Shown here: positions 1 through 8,475 of the stretch, in pieces | How the letters are laid out: every line of letters starts with the position of its first letter | Position numbering within the stretch: position 1 is the stretch's first letter | Source of the DNA: Lactiplantibacillus garii | GTDB taxonomy: Bacteria > Bacillota > Bacilli > Lactobacillales > Lactobacillaceae | Length of the DNA stretch: 64,000 bases | Assembly: GCF_003885105.1 (NCBI RefSeq) | Contig: NZ_QWZQ01000013.1 | Span: 1-64,000, forward strand | Direction of reading: 5' to 3' | Program-made: the position numbers and the translations under genes | Notes under the pieces: generated by a model | Database searches by the model: none | The model's input: only the letters and a program-made list of their open reading frames with translations | Told to the model about the DNA's origin: nothing

Positions 1-315
1 GATATGTAATAAGTGCAATATATTCCAGAGTGTATACCCCCACGTTAACAGTGTTGCAAGGAGGCCAGCAATTCCCGCTCGGTTCCAAGTCGACTGGATT
101 GCTTTGAAGGTGTTCAGATCACCTTGATAAGTTGTCCACGCCCACTCGTTCCCTTTAAAACCGACAACAAAGGCCCACCCAAGACCAAAAACTGGGATGA
201 GTGTGAGAAGTGGCCAGTAGGTTTTATTTGCAATTCCCCATATCCAAGTATAGCGGAAAGCTCCCCAATTCCACCCTTTAATGTCGGCTGGTACGTTTCC
301 GTGTGCTTTTTTCAT
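1..315 (-). CDS. Small integral membrane protein, 3' end outside window
   Basis: The minus-strand frame is open from the window edge to an ATG at 313-315, preceded by a GGGGAGG ribosome site. The 105 visible residues start with MKKAHGNVPADIKGWNWGAF and contain repeated W/G-rich stretches (WIWGIANK, GWAFVVGFKGNEWAW) and at least two hydrophobic segments. Small lactobacillar membrane proteins with this GWNWGAF...WIWGI pattern are often labelled 'ribonuclease G' in databases, a label the sequence does not support. Function is unknown. The C-terminus is cut off by the window. Confidence 0.75.
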   Translation of the reverse strand, partial: MKKAHGNVPADIKGWNWGAFRYTWIWGIANKTYWPLLTLIPVFGLGWAFVVGFKGNEWAWTTYQGDLNTFKAIQSTWNRAGIAGLLATLLTWGYTLWNILHLLHI

Positions 316-567
316 GTAAGCCTCCCCATTAAAATTTAACTTAGTAATTAAGTAGCATTAGTTCACTAAAAGTATAGTAAACCTTAGTCACTAGCAACAA
401 TCAAAATAGTGTAAAGAATGAGTGAGAAATATCAACGGCTAACGGGCCAACGTTTTACCCTAACAATACCGTAATTTTACAAAATATTGGTCATGACCCT
501 TGTTTAATTAAGTTAAGCTAGCGGTGAAAACAAAACGGTCAGGTTATTTTGTGAAAGGACTCAGTCT

Positions 568-1158
568 ATGAAAAAAATTCCGGTAACCATTAAACTGCGA
601 TTACTCTGTCTAATGAACAGCTTAATATTGATTCTCCTGTGGGGCCGTCACGTGCTGGGAAATGATCCCCAAAAGTTACATTTTCTGCTTAATTGGCGCT
701 GGTTGAGCGCCATAACAATCAGCTATTTGGGCCTGATGACTTTACCGTGGGTCATTAAACGGTTGTCGCACAGCCAGTTTGACTGGATTAAAGTCTTAAG
801 TAATTTGGCGTTGGGCTGGTTTATATACTCCGGCTTATTTTTAGTTGTTCCCGAATGGTTTGGCCAGGGAGCCTTATGGTGGCTAGGTCCCCTGTATTCC
901 GGTGTGGGCGTCATTATGATGGACGTTCCCCGAAACGCCTACATTGGTTTTCGGGTCATTTGGACGTATAGTTCGTCTACCATTTGGCACCGGGTCAACT
1001 ATTTGGCCGGTTGGCTCATGTTGTTAGGTGGGGTAATTCTTTTTATGATTAACACCCTGTGGCCAATCTTACTGTTACCGATTGGGGTGTTAGTAACCGT
1101 AATTGCGCTGGGTATCCCGTTTATTCAAGCCTATTTGCTGGCGCTCCTTGAGCGTTAA
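568..1158 (+). CDS. Polytopic membrane protein of unknown function
   Basis: A 196-residue protein with about five or six hydrophobic segments, for example near residues 15-30, 43-60, 75-95, 100-118 and 150-190. An AAAGGA ribosome site lies before the ATG. A basic N-terminus (MKKIPVTIKLR) precedes the first segment. I see no catalytic motif and do not recognise the family. It is a single-gene unit: a non-coding stretch lies upstream and a strong bidirectional terminator follows the stop codon directly. Confidence 0.7.
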   Translation: MKKIPVTIKLRLLCLMNSLILILLWGRHVLGNDPQKLHFLLNWRWLSAITISYLGLMTLPWVIKRLSHSQFDWIKVLSNLALGWFIYSGLFLVVPEWFGQGALWWLGPLYSGVGVIMMDVPRNAYIGFRVIWTYSSSTIWHRVNYLAGWLMLLGGVILFMINTLWPILLLPIGVLVTVIALGIPFIQAYLLALLER

Positions 1159-1162
1159 ACCT

Positions 1163-1206
1163 AAAAATACCCACACCGTTGAGTTTTTCAGTGTGGGTAT
1201 TTTTTA
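1163..1206. terminator. Bidirectional rho-independent terminator
   Basis: AAAAATACCCACAC and GTGTGGGTATTTTT form a long perfect stem around a 14-base loop, with A and T tracts on both sides. It separates the convergent genes ending at 1158 and 1230. Confidence 0.9.
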
Positions 1207-1229
1207 AATTGTGGTTAAAAATTCTAAAA

Positions 1230-2318
1230 TTAGTGTTTTTTGATTAAATGGATGGCTCCCATGCTCAGGGTGATCATTCCTAAAATACTTGCGATTAACG
1301 ATGCGTGCTCATTAGTTTGTGGCAACTGGGCTTGGTTAGCGTCGGATTGTTTAGCATCGGATTCTGTAACCGGTTCGTTATCCTCTTTACTTGGCTGATC
1401 GTCTGCTTGATGATCATTGTTTAAAATTGGTTCCGGATTATCTTCTGAAGTTGGTTTTTCCGTGACCGCAGTATCCGTTGGAGCGGTTGATGGTGACGTA
1501 TTTTCAGTATCTTGATTGGACGCTGGCTTTAATGATGATTCTGATTCGGCTGTTAACGCGGTTTGGGCGTTATGCAGGGATTGTTGTTGTTGATCGTAAT
1601 CTTTCTGGAGCGTTTGTTGCTGGTGTTGCGCAGTTACAAGTGTTTGCTGAGCTGTCGCTGCCGTAGCTTGGGATTGTGCCAACTTCGTTTGAGCTTGCTG
1701 CAACAAGGTATTTAATTTATCAAGGGACCGTTGTGAATCCGCTAGAGAATCCTGAGCTGCTTTTACATCCTGTTGAGCTTCCTCTCGGTGTTGAATACTG
1801 TCTTGAAGGGCACTGAGCTTTTTCCAGTCAGCGACGTACACCTTCATGGCCGCTTTGACGGTACCCTGCTTAGTCGCGGCTTTTTCAGCCGCAACCGTTT
1901 TAGCAAACTTAGTGGCATTCGCTTTGTCCTGTGCAAGTTTGGCCTGATCAACGGTGGCCGCAAACTCGGTTTGTTTGGTGAGTTGTGCTTGCTGTTCAGC
2001 TAGTTCAGTCTTGTTGGCATCCACATCGGATTGTAAAGAAGTGATGGTGGCTTCATCATCAGCAACCTGCTGATCTGAAGTGTGGACGTTCGCCGTAGCT
2101 TTAGCCACCGCAGTATTGGCAACATCTAACTGACTCGTTGTGATGGCTAAAGATTGTTGAATTGCATCAACGGTGGTCTTTAAAGCTTGTTCGGTCGGTT
2201 TGGACTGGGCAACGCTTGCGTTAACTGGGGCTTGGAATGCGTGCGCAACCTGTGAAGGCATTAAAATGAGGGTGCTGGCCAGTACGAGACTACCCGCTAA
2301 CGTGGACACTTTTTTCAT
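1230..2318 (-). CDS. LPQTN-anchored surface protein with coiled-coil stalk
   Basis: A 362-residue secreted, wall-anchored protein. Residues 1-27 are a signal peptide ending in VAHA. Residues about 35-265 are rich in Ala, Gln, Lys, Asp and Thr with heptad spacing, which predicts a long alpha-helical coiled coil. An acidic, Pro/Ser/Thr-rich linker follows (about 265-330). The C-terminus has LPQTNEH, a hydrophobic segment and a KKH tail, i.e. a sortase A sorting signal. ATG follows AGGAGATTTCTTC. The neighbouring gene at 2753-3763 carries a very similar sorting signal (LPQTDEH). An adhesin or spacer role is inferred; no ligand-binding domain is recognised. Confidence 0.85.
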   Translation of the reverse strand: MKKVSTLAGSLVLASTLILMPSQVAHAFQAPVNASVAQSKPTEQALKTTVDAIQQSLAITTSQLDVANTAVAKATANVHTSDQQVADDEATITSLQSDVDANKTELAEQQAQLTKQTEFAATVDQAKLAQDKANATKFAKTVAAEKAATKQGTVKAAMKVYVADWKKLSALQDSIQHREEAQQDVKAAQDSLADSQRSLDKLNTLLQQAQTKLAQSQATAATAQQTLVTAQHQQQTLQKDYDQQQQSLHNAQTALTAESESSLKPASNQDTENTSPSTAPTDTAVTEKPTSEDNPEPILNNDHQADDQPSKEDNEPVTESDAKQSDANQAQLPQTNEHASLIASILGMITLSMGAIHLIKKH

Positions 2319-2349
2319 GAAGAAATCTCCTTTTGGATGGAAAGAGTCT

Positions 2350-2372
2350 GGTAACCATTAACCATGGTTACC
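2350..2372. promoter_or_regulatory. Inverted-repeat operator candidate upstream of surface-protein gene
   Basis: GGTAACCA (2350-2357) is repeated inverted as TGGTTACC (2365-2372), and the inner 12 bases TAACCATGGTTA (2359-2370) are themselves a perfect palindrome. The site lies 32 bp before the start codon of the 2318 gene. It could be an operator or a 5'-UTR hairpin. Confidence 0.45.
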
Positions 2373-2675
2373 TTATCAGTGTGGCGTAAGTTTAGGAAAA
2401 CGCAACTAAATGTAGCGAATAGCGGGTGTTACTACTGGCTTAAAATAAATTTATACGTACTTCGTTTTATTAAAAAAATGGCGTAGGCTCACGTCAGGCT
2501 GAATTGTAATTTTTAATAAGCAAATCGCAATCCTACAACTTAAAACGGGAAAATTTATTTTTCGATAATGAGCAGTCGATTTATTTAATCATTTTCTTGT
2601 TACATTGGTAACTCATAGAGCAATATTTGAAGGGATGCTCCTAGTCTCAGTAGTGCTAATTGTTTTTAGAACAAA
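2373..2675. other. Non-coding AT-rich intergenic stretch
   Basis: No credible gene was seen on either strand between the two surface-protein genes. It should hold the promoter of the 1230-2318 gene, but no clear -35/-10 pair was found. Confidence 0.5.
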
Positions 2676-2711
2676 TAAATAACGGACCTGTTCGCAAGAA
2701 CTAGGTCCGTT
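2676..2711 (-). terminator. Rho-independent terminator of second surface-protein gene
   Basis: On the minus strand AACGGACCT pairs with AGGTCCGTT around a 13-base loop, followed by a T-rich run. It lies about 40 bp downstream of the stop at 2753. Confidence 0.8.
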
Positions 2712-2752
2712 ACCAGTAAAAAGTTAAAATGTTGGTCACAAACTGACGATTA

Positions 2753-3763
2753 CTAGTTTGTCCGTTTGCGGTTAGTAAACCAGCCCAGCAACGTTAAGAC
2801 TGCTAAACTGATTACGCCGAGTGTTGCAGCGATTAGATTGGTGTGTTCATCAGTCTGTGGTAACTGAGTCGCTGAATTAGTTTGATTAGCACTCGAAGGT
2901 TGCGTCGTTTCTTGGTTAGTTTGATGAGGTAACTGTGAAACTGAACTCAACGTGCCGCCTTGTGAATTGGCAAAATTTCCCGCCGTTGCGCCCGTTGAAG
3001 GCTGTGCGACCACACTAGTGTCTTGACTAGCAGGTTGGGCTTGGGTTGCTTGAACGAGTGGCTGATTCATCAGTTCATTTGGCTTAGAATTAGTAGGTTG
3101 TTGTTCCGGTTTGTTTGCTGGAACTTCGTCGTTTTCAAGTTCATTTGGGTTAGTAACACCTGGCTTTTCGGGTTGACCCGGTTGCCCCGGTTCTTCAGGA
3201 TTAGTCGGTGCCGTGGTTCCCGGTTGACCCGGTTGCCCAGGTTCTTCGGGATTAGTCGGCGTTGTCGTCCCTGGTTCACCTGGTTGCTCAGGTTCTTCAG
3301 GATTAGTCGGCGTCGTGGTCCCCGGTTCACCCGGCTGCTCAGGTTCCGTAGTCCCGGGTTCTTCGGGATCAACGGTACCGCCAGCACCATCCGTAGCGCC
3401 ACCGTTGGACTCTTCTTCTTCCTCTTCGCCCTCGTCGATGCTGCCACCAGCACCATCAGTCATACCCGAACCAGTATTTTCCTCTTCGTCGACGTCACCA
3501 CCGGCGCCATCGGTCATACCCGAACCAGTATTTTCTTCACCTTCGACACCGCCACCAGCGCCATCGGTCATACCTGAACCGGTATTTTCTTCACCTTCGA
3601 CGCCGCCACCGGCCGCATCAGTCATACCAGACTTTTGAGTACTAGTCGTACCGACGTTGTCACTGATTGTAGCAGTGACCGTGCTGGCCTGACTAATTAG
3701 TGGGGTGCTTGCAAAAGCCGTCCCCGCAACTAGTAATAGTGACCATTGCCAAACTTTATGCAT
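2753..3763 (-). CDS. LPQTD-anchored repetitive acidic surface protein
   Basis: A 336-residue wall-anchored protein. Signal peptide at residues 1-27. Residues 46-120 are 18-residue repeats starting GMTD(G/A)AGG and rich in Glu. Residues 141-208 are four 17-residue repeats of the type PEQPGEPGTTTPTNPEE, a proline-rich wall-spanning stalk. A Gln/Asn/Ser-rich region follows, then LPQTDEH, a hydrophobic helix and a RKRTN tail (sortase signal). ATG follows AGGAGGAATCAAT. The repeats make length variation between strains likely (inference). No enzymatic domain is visible. Confidence 0.85.
   Translation of the reverse strand: MHKVWQWSLLLVAGTAFASTPLISQASTVTATISDNVGTTSTQKSGMTDAAGGGVEGEENTGSGMTDGAGGGVEGEENTGSGMTDGAGGDVDEEENTGSGMTDGAGGSIDEGEEEEEESNGGATDGAGGTVDPEEPGTTEPEQPGEPGTTTPTNPEEPEQPGEPGTTTPTNPEEPGQPGQPGTTAPTNPEEPGQPGQPEKPGVTNPNELENDEVPANKPEQQPTNSKPNELMNQPLVQATQAQPASQDTSVVAQPSTGATAGNFANSQGGTLSSVSQLPHQTNQETTQPSSANQTNSATQLPQTDEHTNLIAATLGVISLAVLTLLGWFTNRKRTN
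3140..3343 (-). repeat. Four 51-bp in-frame repeats (Pro-rich stalk)
   Basis: Encodes four 17-residue units, (E/G)QPG(E/Q)PGTT-type followed by PTNPEE. The last unit has diverged. Confidence 0.8.
3404..3628 (-). repeat. 54-bp in-frame tandem repeats (GMTDGAGG units)
   Basis: Three exact-length 18-residue units (residues 46-63, 64-81, 82-99) and a fourth that is expanded by a poly-Glu run (100-120). A partial fifth unit (ATDGAGG) follows. Confidence 0.85.
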
Positions 3764-4024
3764 ATTGATTCCTCCTGTATAATCGCTTGGTTCTCTTAAC
3801 CAGCATCTCTAACTTACCATGATTGTACATTGAACCAACACACATATTCATTGTTTGATAATTGGCCGAATTAACGGAAAATCTTAGAATTTTGTTTTTT
3901 TATAAATTAATTGATTACTAACAATTGATCTAATTAGAAAATTGGCCCGTTTTAAATTGTAATTGGCAGTTAATTCGTTATTTTTACTATCTGTTATTTA
4001 AATAATAATTGCTCACAAATAAAG

Positions 4025-5251
4025 CTAGTGTGTGCTCGTGTAGTGGTACGCGAATCTTGTCCAGACTAACGTACCGGCAGCAATGGCGATGGCGCAACTA
4101 AACGCTACGTTTGCACCGGATAGGTTGTAGAGCAGCATGAGTCCCGTGCTCCCTACCGGAGTTGCGAGGGTTACAATGGCACTAACGGTTCCTAATAGGG
4201 TCCCCGTTAGACTAGTGTCGACACCGTCCATCAACAATGAAAACGCCACGGGATTTAATTTACCGTCAGTGAACGCCGTAATAAGGACACACCCTAAAAT
4301 TAGGCTTAACCGTGGTGCGACTAGTAACAGGCTAAAATCAAGTATTGTGGTGACAATGGATAAGGTTAGTAGTTGTACCATGTTTAAGTGGTCAAACCAG
4401 GTGTGTTTGGTCATAGCACCTAAAACGTTGCCAACCACAAACGTTACGTTGGTCAGCAAAATGGCAACGGCATACGGGACGGGTAACTGATTGGCCTGAT
4501 CCAAAAAAACGAGGTTTAGAATACCATCAAAGCCCATGGAACTGATGTTTAATAACATTAAAATGCCTAAAAAACTAAAAGCCGATAACCCCATTGTCTG
4601 CTCAATCACGCTCCGTAACGTTTGCCAAACCCGCCGCTCATCAATCTTTGGGTTAACCGTGACTGACGTTTGAATAGTCGTGCGCCCGACGAATAAGCAT
4701 AGCGCGGAGAGTAAAAATGCAAGGGCGTTGAATACCCCGGCTAACGCGTAATTATGGGTTTGCGCGAGAAGTCCAACCCCAATGGCTTGGCCTAACGGTT
4801 CCATTAACGTGCCCACACTTTGATTAAAGCCTAACACTTGTTGCCGTTGTGTTGAGTCGACCCGTTTTTGGATAATTACATTAAGTAAGTTGCCACCGTA
4901 GTTGCCGAGTACGTCAGATATCACGTTAATCCCAACGACGACGTAGAAGACTACCACGGTTTGTTGATCAATGATTTGTGCCAGACATAGGTATAGGGCG
5001 GCTTGAACTAGCTTGGTCGTTATTAGCCACCGTTGCTTTTGTGGTGTGCGGTCTGCTAAGCGGCCGGTGTAACTACCGAAAACGTTTGGCAGGATGGTTG
5101 CAATCGAAACAACTGAAACGAACCAGTGCGGGTGTGGGAAATTTTTAGCGTAGGTCAGCAGAATAATGTTAAACAGGCTGATACCCAACGTGGCAAAAAG
5201 GTTCGCACCGGCTAACGTTTGTAACGTCTTATTTTTGAGGATCATGAACAT
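4025..5251 (-). CDS. MFS-family exporter, about 12 transmembrane segments
   Basis: A 408-residue polytopic protein with the two-lobed MFS layout. The loop between helices 2 and 3 reads GRLADRTPQKQR, the typical G-x-L-A-D-R MFS motif. A charged central loop lies near residue 205 (NPKIDERRVW). The start is ATG at 5251 or the in-frame ATG at 5245; an AAGGA sits 4 or 10 bases upstream. It is transcribed divergently from an Rgg-type regulator with about 100 bp between them, so regulation by that protein is likely (inference). The substrate is unknown. Confidence 0.85.
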   Translation of the reverse strand: MFMILKNKTLQTLAGANLFATLGISLFNIILLTYAKNFPHPHWFVSVVSIATILPNVFGSYTGRLADRTPQKQRWLITTKLVQAALYLCLAQIIDQQTVVVFYVVVGINVISDVLGNYGGNLLNVIIQKRVDSTQRQQVLGFNQSVGTLMEPLGQAIGVGLLAQTHNYALAGVFNALAFLLSALCLFVGRTTIQTSVTVNPKIDERRVWQTLRSVIEQTMGLSAFSFLGILMLLNISSMGFDGILNLVFLDQANQLPVPYAVAILLTNVTFVVGNVLGAMTKHTWFDHLNMVQLLTLSIVTTILDFSLLLVAPRLSLILGCVLITAFTDGKLNPVAFSLLMDGVDTSLTGTLLGTVSAIVTLATPVGSTGLMLLYNLSGANVAFSCAIAIAAGTLVWTRFAYHYTSTH

Positions 5252-5320
5252 CGAATCCTTCCCTTCTTAACTTGGTAGCTTTATCTTAAGCGGGAAGGTT
5301 GTGTTAAAATTAACCAATAA

Positions 5321-5336
5321 GTTGCATATATGCAAC
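5321..5336. promoter_or_regulatory. 16-bp perfect palindrome in rgg/MFS intergenic region
   Basis: GTTGCATATATGCAAC is a perfect palindrome ending 3 bp before the ribosome site of the Rgg-type gene. Its place between divergent genes suggests an autoregulatory operator. Confidence 0.5.
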
Positions 5337-5349
5337 GTTGGAGGCTGCT

Positions 5350-6243
5350 ATGGAAAAGTTAGGGGTTACGGTTCACCAAATTCGACTCGCTAAGGGGTTA
5401 ACGCAACAGGAAGTATACGGTGGGATTGTTTCCCGCTCATTTGCCAACCGGTTTGAACACGGTCAAAATGATATTGGTGCAAGCAAGCTATTTATGGTGT
5501 TGGATAATTTAGGCGTTTCAGCCGACGAACTACGTTTTATTCAGCGGGGCTACCAGCCAACGGAACTTGATCAAGCTTTGGCACAGACCCGGGCCTATTA
5601 TGAACAACTCAATTTTCCCGCATTAGCAACCTGGGTACGCGAACACCGCAACAGTCCAACAGCACATGAGCAACTAGTTGCTAGTTACAATAACCTGTTA
5701 TTACGCGCTTACGATCACAAACACGTGCAGTTAACTCCAACCACCCAAGTTGTCTATGATCACTTGTTAAATACTGAAACTTGGACGCTACAAGAATTAA
5801 AATTAATCGATGCCCTGGTTCCACTAATTGCTAGTAAGGAGGGTTTGGCAGCGTTGTCGCAATTGACGGCTAAGGTTGAAAAAAATTGCCGCCACTATTT
5901 GACCCGCTGGGGAGATCCGTGGCGAACCTACGAGATTCTCCTCGATTACTACGGCACCCTGTTTCAGGTGGACCTAAACTATCAAAATTTTGCGGCGGCT
6001 AAACGGATAAAAGTAAAACTAGATTACGTTGCACCGGCGTCACTAACTTGGGATGGGCGGTTAGTCCGTCAAATTTGGTTAGGAATCTGGGCGCTCTTTT
6101 TTGGCGATGCCGCCGCTGGTCAAGCGACCATTGATGAAGTTTTGGCCCTTGAAAGGCGCTACCGGCCAACGATTGACAATACGCTTTACCAAATAGTCGC
6201 CGTTCGAACGAAACAGGCCCGGGCGTACCGCCAAAAACGGTGA
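5350..6243 (+). CDS. Rgg/GadR/MutR-family transcriptional regulator
   Basis: A 297-residue protein. Residues about 1-60 form an XRE-type helix-turn-helix (VTVHQIRLAKGLTQQEV, then SRSFANRFEHGQNDIG). The rest is helical, as in the TPR-like ligand-binding domain of Rgg regulators, and total length fits that family. ATG at 5350 is preferred because GGAGG lies 5 bases upstream; a TTG at 5338 would sit before the ribosome site. Rgg proteins often sense short peptides, but I see no peptide pheromone gene nearby. The divergent MFS gene is the likely target. Confidence 0.8.
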   Translation: MEKLGVTVHQIRLAKGLTQQEVYGGIVSRSFANRFEHGQNDIGASKLFMVLDNLGVSADELRFIQRGYQPTELDQALAQTRAYYEQLNFPALATWVREHRNSPTAHEQLVASYNNLLLRAYDHKHVQLTPTTQVVYDHLLNTETWTLQELKLIDALVPLIASKEGLAALSQLTAKVEKNCRHYLTRWGDPWRTYEILLDYYGTLFQVDLNYQNFAAAKRIKVKLDYVAPASLTWDGRLVRQIWLGIWALFFGDAAAGQATIDEVLALERRYRPTIDNTLYQIVAVRTKQARAYRQKR

Positions 6244-6323
6244 TCCATAGCACCTGGTTACAACGTTTTAGATGGTGTTTTGAACACGTTGAAATAATGA
6301 AGCTGTGAAATGGAGGAATTACG

Positions 6324-6887
6324 ATGGAGCACGCCCAGCGTTTTCAACACTACTTAACCCTTATCGACCAACCGTACGCAACGGCGGTCAGCCAACTGCA
6401 AGCGTTGCACGGTCCCGTCAAGGACGACTATTTTTTGCAAGCGTCCTACGAACAGTTTTTAGCGGGACGGGTGTTACGGTTGCAACGGGGGAATTATAGT
6501 CGCACCCGTGACGGTCTGTGTACCCACCACGTTGCTGAAAATCGGTTTAGCAATATGTCCGATGCGCCCACCATCAAACGTTTGCAGTACCCCTTTCGGT
6601 TTCAGCAACGTGATCAACTCGTTTACGTCGACGAAGTGGAACACTTGATCCTGCACGCACTGATCACCAAAGAAACCCACGGCCAATTCGGCTACCATGG
6701 TTACCGGGAATACCTTTCAAAGGACGTTTGGGACTGGTACGTAGACCGCCACGTTCCGCAAAAAAACTGGCGTCATCGTTGTTACGGGGTGGCACTCATT
6801 TCACCTACGGAGGCCCGGTACTTATTTGGCCGCTTAAACGCGGGGCCGTTAGCTAAAATTAACGCCCAAAAACCGGCAACGTTTTAA
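6324..6887 (+). CDS. HNH-like protein of unknown function
   Basis: A 187-residue soluble protein preceded by GGAGGAATTACG. Residues about 65-120 contain CTHHVAEN, then QYPFRFQ, then LVYVDEVEHLILHALI. This spacing resembles HNH endonuclease-type proteins (HH...N...L-V-Y-x-x-x-x-E-H-x-x-L-H). The later region has several aromatic and His residues. I assign the resemblance from pattern only; catalytic competence is not shown. It follows the Rgg-type gene on the same strand after 80 bp and ends inside a terminator. Confidence 0.5.
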   Translation: MEHAQRFQHYLTLIDQPYATAVSQLQALHGPVKDDYFLQASYEQFLAGRVLRLQRGNYSRTRDGLCTHHVAENRFSNMSDAPTIKRLQYPFRFQQRDQLVYVDEVEHLILHALITKETHGQFGYHGYREYLSKDVWDWYVDRHVPQKNWRHRCYGVALISPTEARYLFGRLNAGPLAKINAQKPATF

Positions 6888-6903
6888 AAGCGTTGCCGGT
6901 TTT
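6873..6903. terminator. Terminator overlapping the 3' end of the 6324 gene
   Basis: CCGGCAACG pairs with CGTTGCCGG around TTTTAAAAG and is followed by TTTT. The stop codon at 6887 falls in the loop. It also serves the convergent gene ending at 6907. Confidence 0.85.
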
Positions 6904-6906
6904 GGA

Positions 6907-8460
6907 TTAGTCCGGGGTTGTTCGATTCAGCTGTTTTGAGTGAATCCAAGAAGCCATAGCGGCTCCCCCGCAGATAATCAAGAAAATAATTGGTAAGTAC
7001 AGAATCACGTGGTAGCGCCCTTGTACTTCCATGATTAGTGAACTAATTGTGAAACCGTCTAGTAGTAGCGCGCTGTAGAAAAAGTAGTTGTTCAGGTAGT
7101 TCTTTTTAAACAGTACTCCGAGGCCGAGGCCAACGCTCCCCAGTGCCAGTACTAGCATAACTTGAAAATAGTTGTAAGATACAATGGTAATGAGGCCCTT
7201 TAGTTGGTACCACCTAATTGCAGTTTTTCGTTGAGATTTGGCATGGCTTAAGTTATATAAGACCCAGTTGTAGCCGTAATCCTCACCCATTAACCCGCGC
7301 ATTTTTTGATTAATAAACGGTATTTCTTGGCCCCGCAACGCGGTTAAGTTTTTTTGAACGTCCCGCTGCATCGTTTTGGCGATTCGGGGGTACGCCCGGG
7401 TTAAGTTGGGCGTTACTTTCAGTTCGCGGTTAACTTGACTGGCAATTTGCGGGTCGTACATGCCCTTCGTCTGATTACTTGTTCCAATGGCGAGACTGTA
7501 CCCCGCCGTGACGCTGCTAGGTGCGACCTGAAAGCCGTATAACCAGCTATAGATTCCCGTTGAAGCGGCCATTACGAGGACCGTCGCCCCCACGTAGAGC
7601 AAAATCTTTTTCCCGTGTTGACGTAAAACCTTAGTCGACTGCAGACCGAGTGCCAAGGTAAAAATGACCAAGGCAATTAGCCAGATAGTCATAACGGGCC
7701 GGACCATGTTGGCAACTACGGTTGCGACCCACGCTAAAACCAAATTTAGCCACTGATCGTTCGTTGTTGCCGTGGGTAGTGGCACGACGACCCGGGTCAG
7801 GGCGAACATCGTTAAAAGTACGCAGGTCAGAAATAATGGTTCGGCCCCGTTTAACAGCGTACTGTATAACCAGTAAGCGGGAATGCAGTAAAAAATTAAG
7901 CTGGCTAAAACACCCATCCGCCGGGATAGCCAGCGTGCGACTAGCCAGTACAGTAGTAACATGTCTAAGAAAGTGCAGCTGATATTAATAAATTGGCTGA
8001 TGAAAAAGTTGTCGCCGGCTAAAGCGGTACTAAAGCTGAAAAAATTGGCAATGTTGAGCGCGTGCGGAAAAATAACGTAACTGCCAAGGTCGCCCCGTTC
8101 TAACATGCGTTGCCACGTCAGGCCCTGCGCATTAAAGGCCGCCAACGTGTGGTAGTTCCAAAAATCCGAGGTGGGTGCAATTTTAAGCCAGGCGACTACC
8201 GGGAATTTAAGCGCCGTCAAACCGGTAAAGCTCCCGATGATCCAACTTGTTTTTTGCCGGCCAAGCCAGTAACTCCCGCCGATGACTACCAGGAGTAACA
8301 AGCTACTGATCAGAACACTCCCGATGACGGCTCCGGTGGTGACTTTGATGGACGAATGCCACTCAAAGTACCAGTTGGCCATCAACATCCACAGGAGGAG
8401 GAAGCCGGCGACTGCCAGGGTGAACGCCTGAATTATTTTGACAAGACCCCGTCTGAACAT
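6907..8460 (-). CDS. GT-C-type membrane glycosyltransferase-like protein
   Basis: A 517-residue protein with 11-13 hydrophobic segments. An early extracytoplasmic loop reads APTSDFWNYHTLAAF; an acidic residue in the first loop is typical of GT-C enzymes that use polyprenyl-linked sugars (PMT/ArnT-like). A soluble loop at about 325-405 lies between helices. GAGGGGGTAACC precedes the ATG. The GT2 gene upstream ends 15 bp before it, so the two form an operon. A role in surface glycan or glycolipid synthesis is inferred; substrate unknown. Confidence 0.6.
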   Translation of the reverse strand: MFRRGLVKIIQAFTLAVAGFLLLWMLMANWYFEWHSSIKVTTGAVIGSVLISSLLLLVVIGGSYWLGRQKTSWIIGSFTGLTALKFPVVAWLKIAPTSDFWNYHTLAAFNAQGLTWQRMLERGDLGSYVIFPHALNIANFFSFSTALAGDNFFISQFINISCTFLDMLLLYWLVARWLSRRMGVLASLIFYCIPAYWLYSTLLNGAEPLFLTCVLLTMFALTRVVVPLPTATTNDQWLNLVLAWVATVVANMVRPVMTIWLIALVIFTLALGLQSTKVLRQHGKKILLYVGATVLVMAASTGIYSWLYGFQVAPSSVTAGYSLAIGTSNQTKGMYDPQIASQVNRELKVTPNLTRAYPRIAKTMQRDVQKNLTALRGQEIPFINQKMRGLMGEDYGYNWVLYNLSHAKSQRKTAIRWYQLKGLITIVSYNYFQVMLVLALGSVGLGLGVLFKKNYLNNYFFYSALLLDGFTISSLIMEVQGRYHVILYLPIIFLIICGGAAMASWIHSKQLNRTTPD

Positions 8461-8475
8461 GGTTACCCCCTCTTC

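Noticed and set aside
2173-2361. Plus-strand open frame opposite the signal peptide of the surface protein
   Set aside because: It is antisense to a well-supported gene, has no ribosome site and no recognisable product.
3315-3638. Pro/Ser-rich frame on the plus strand over the repeat region
   Set aside because: It mirrors the tandem repeats of the minus-strand surface protein; repeats keep several frames open.
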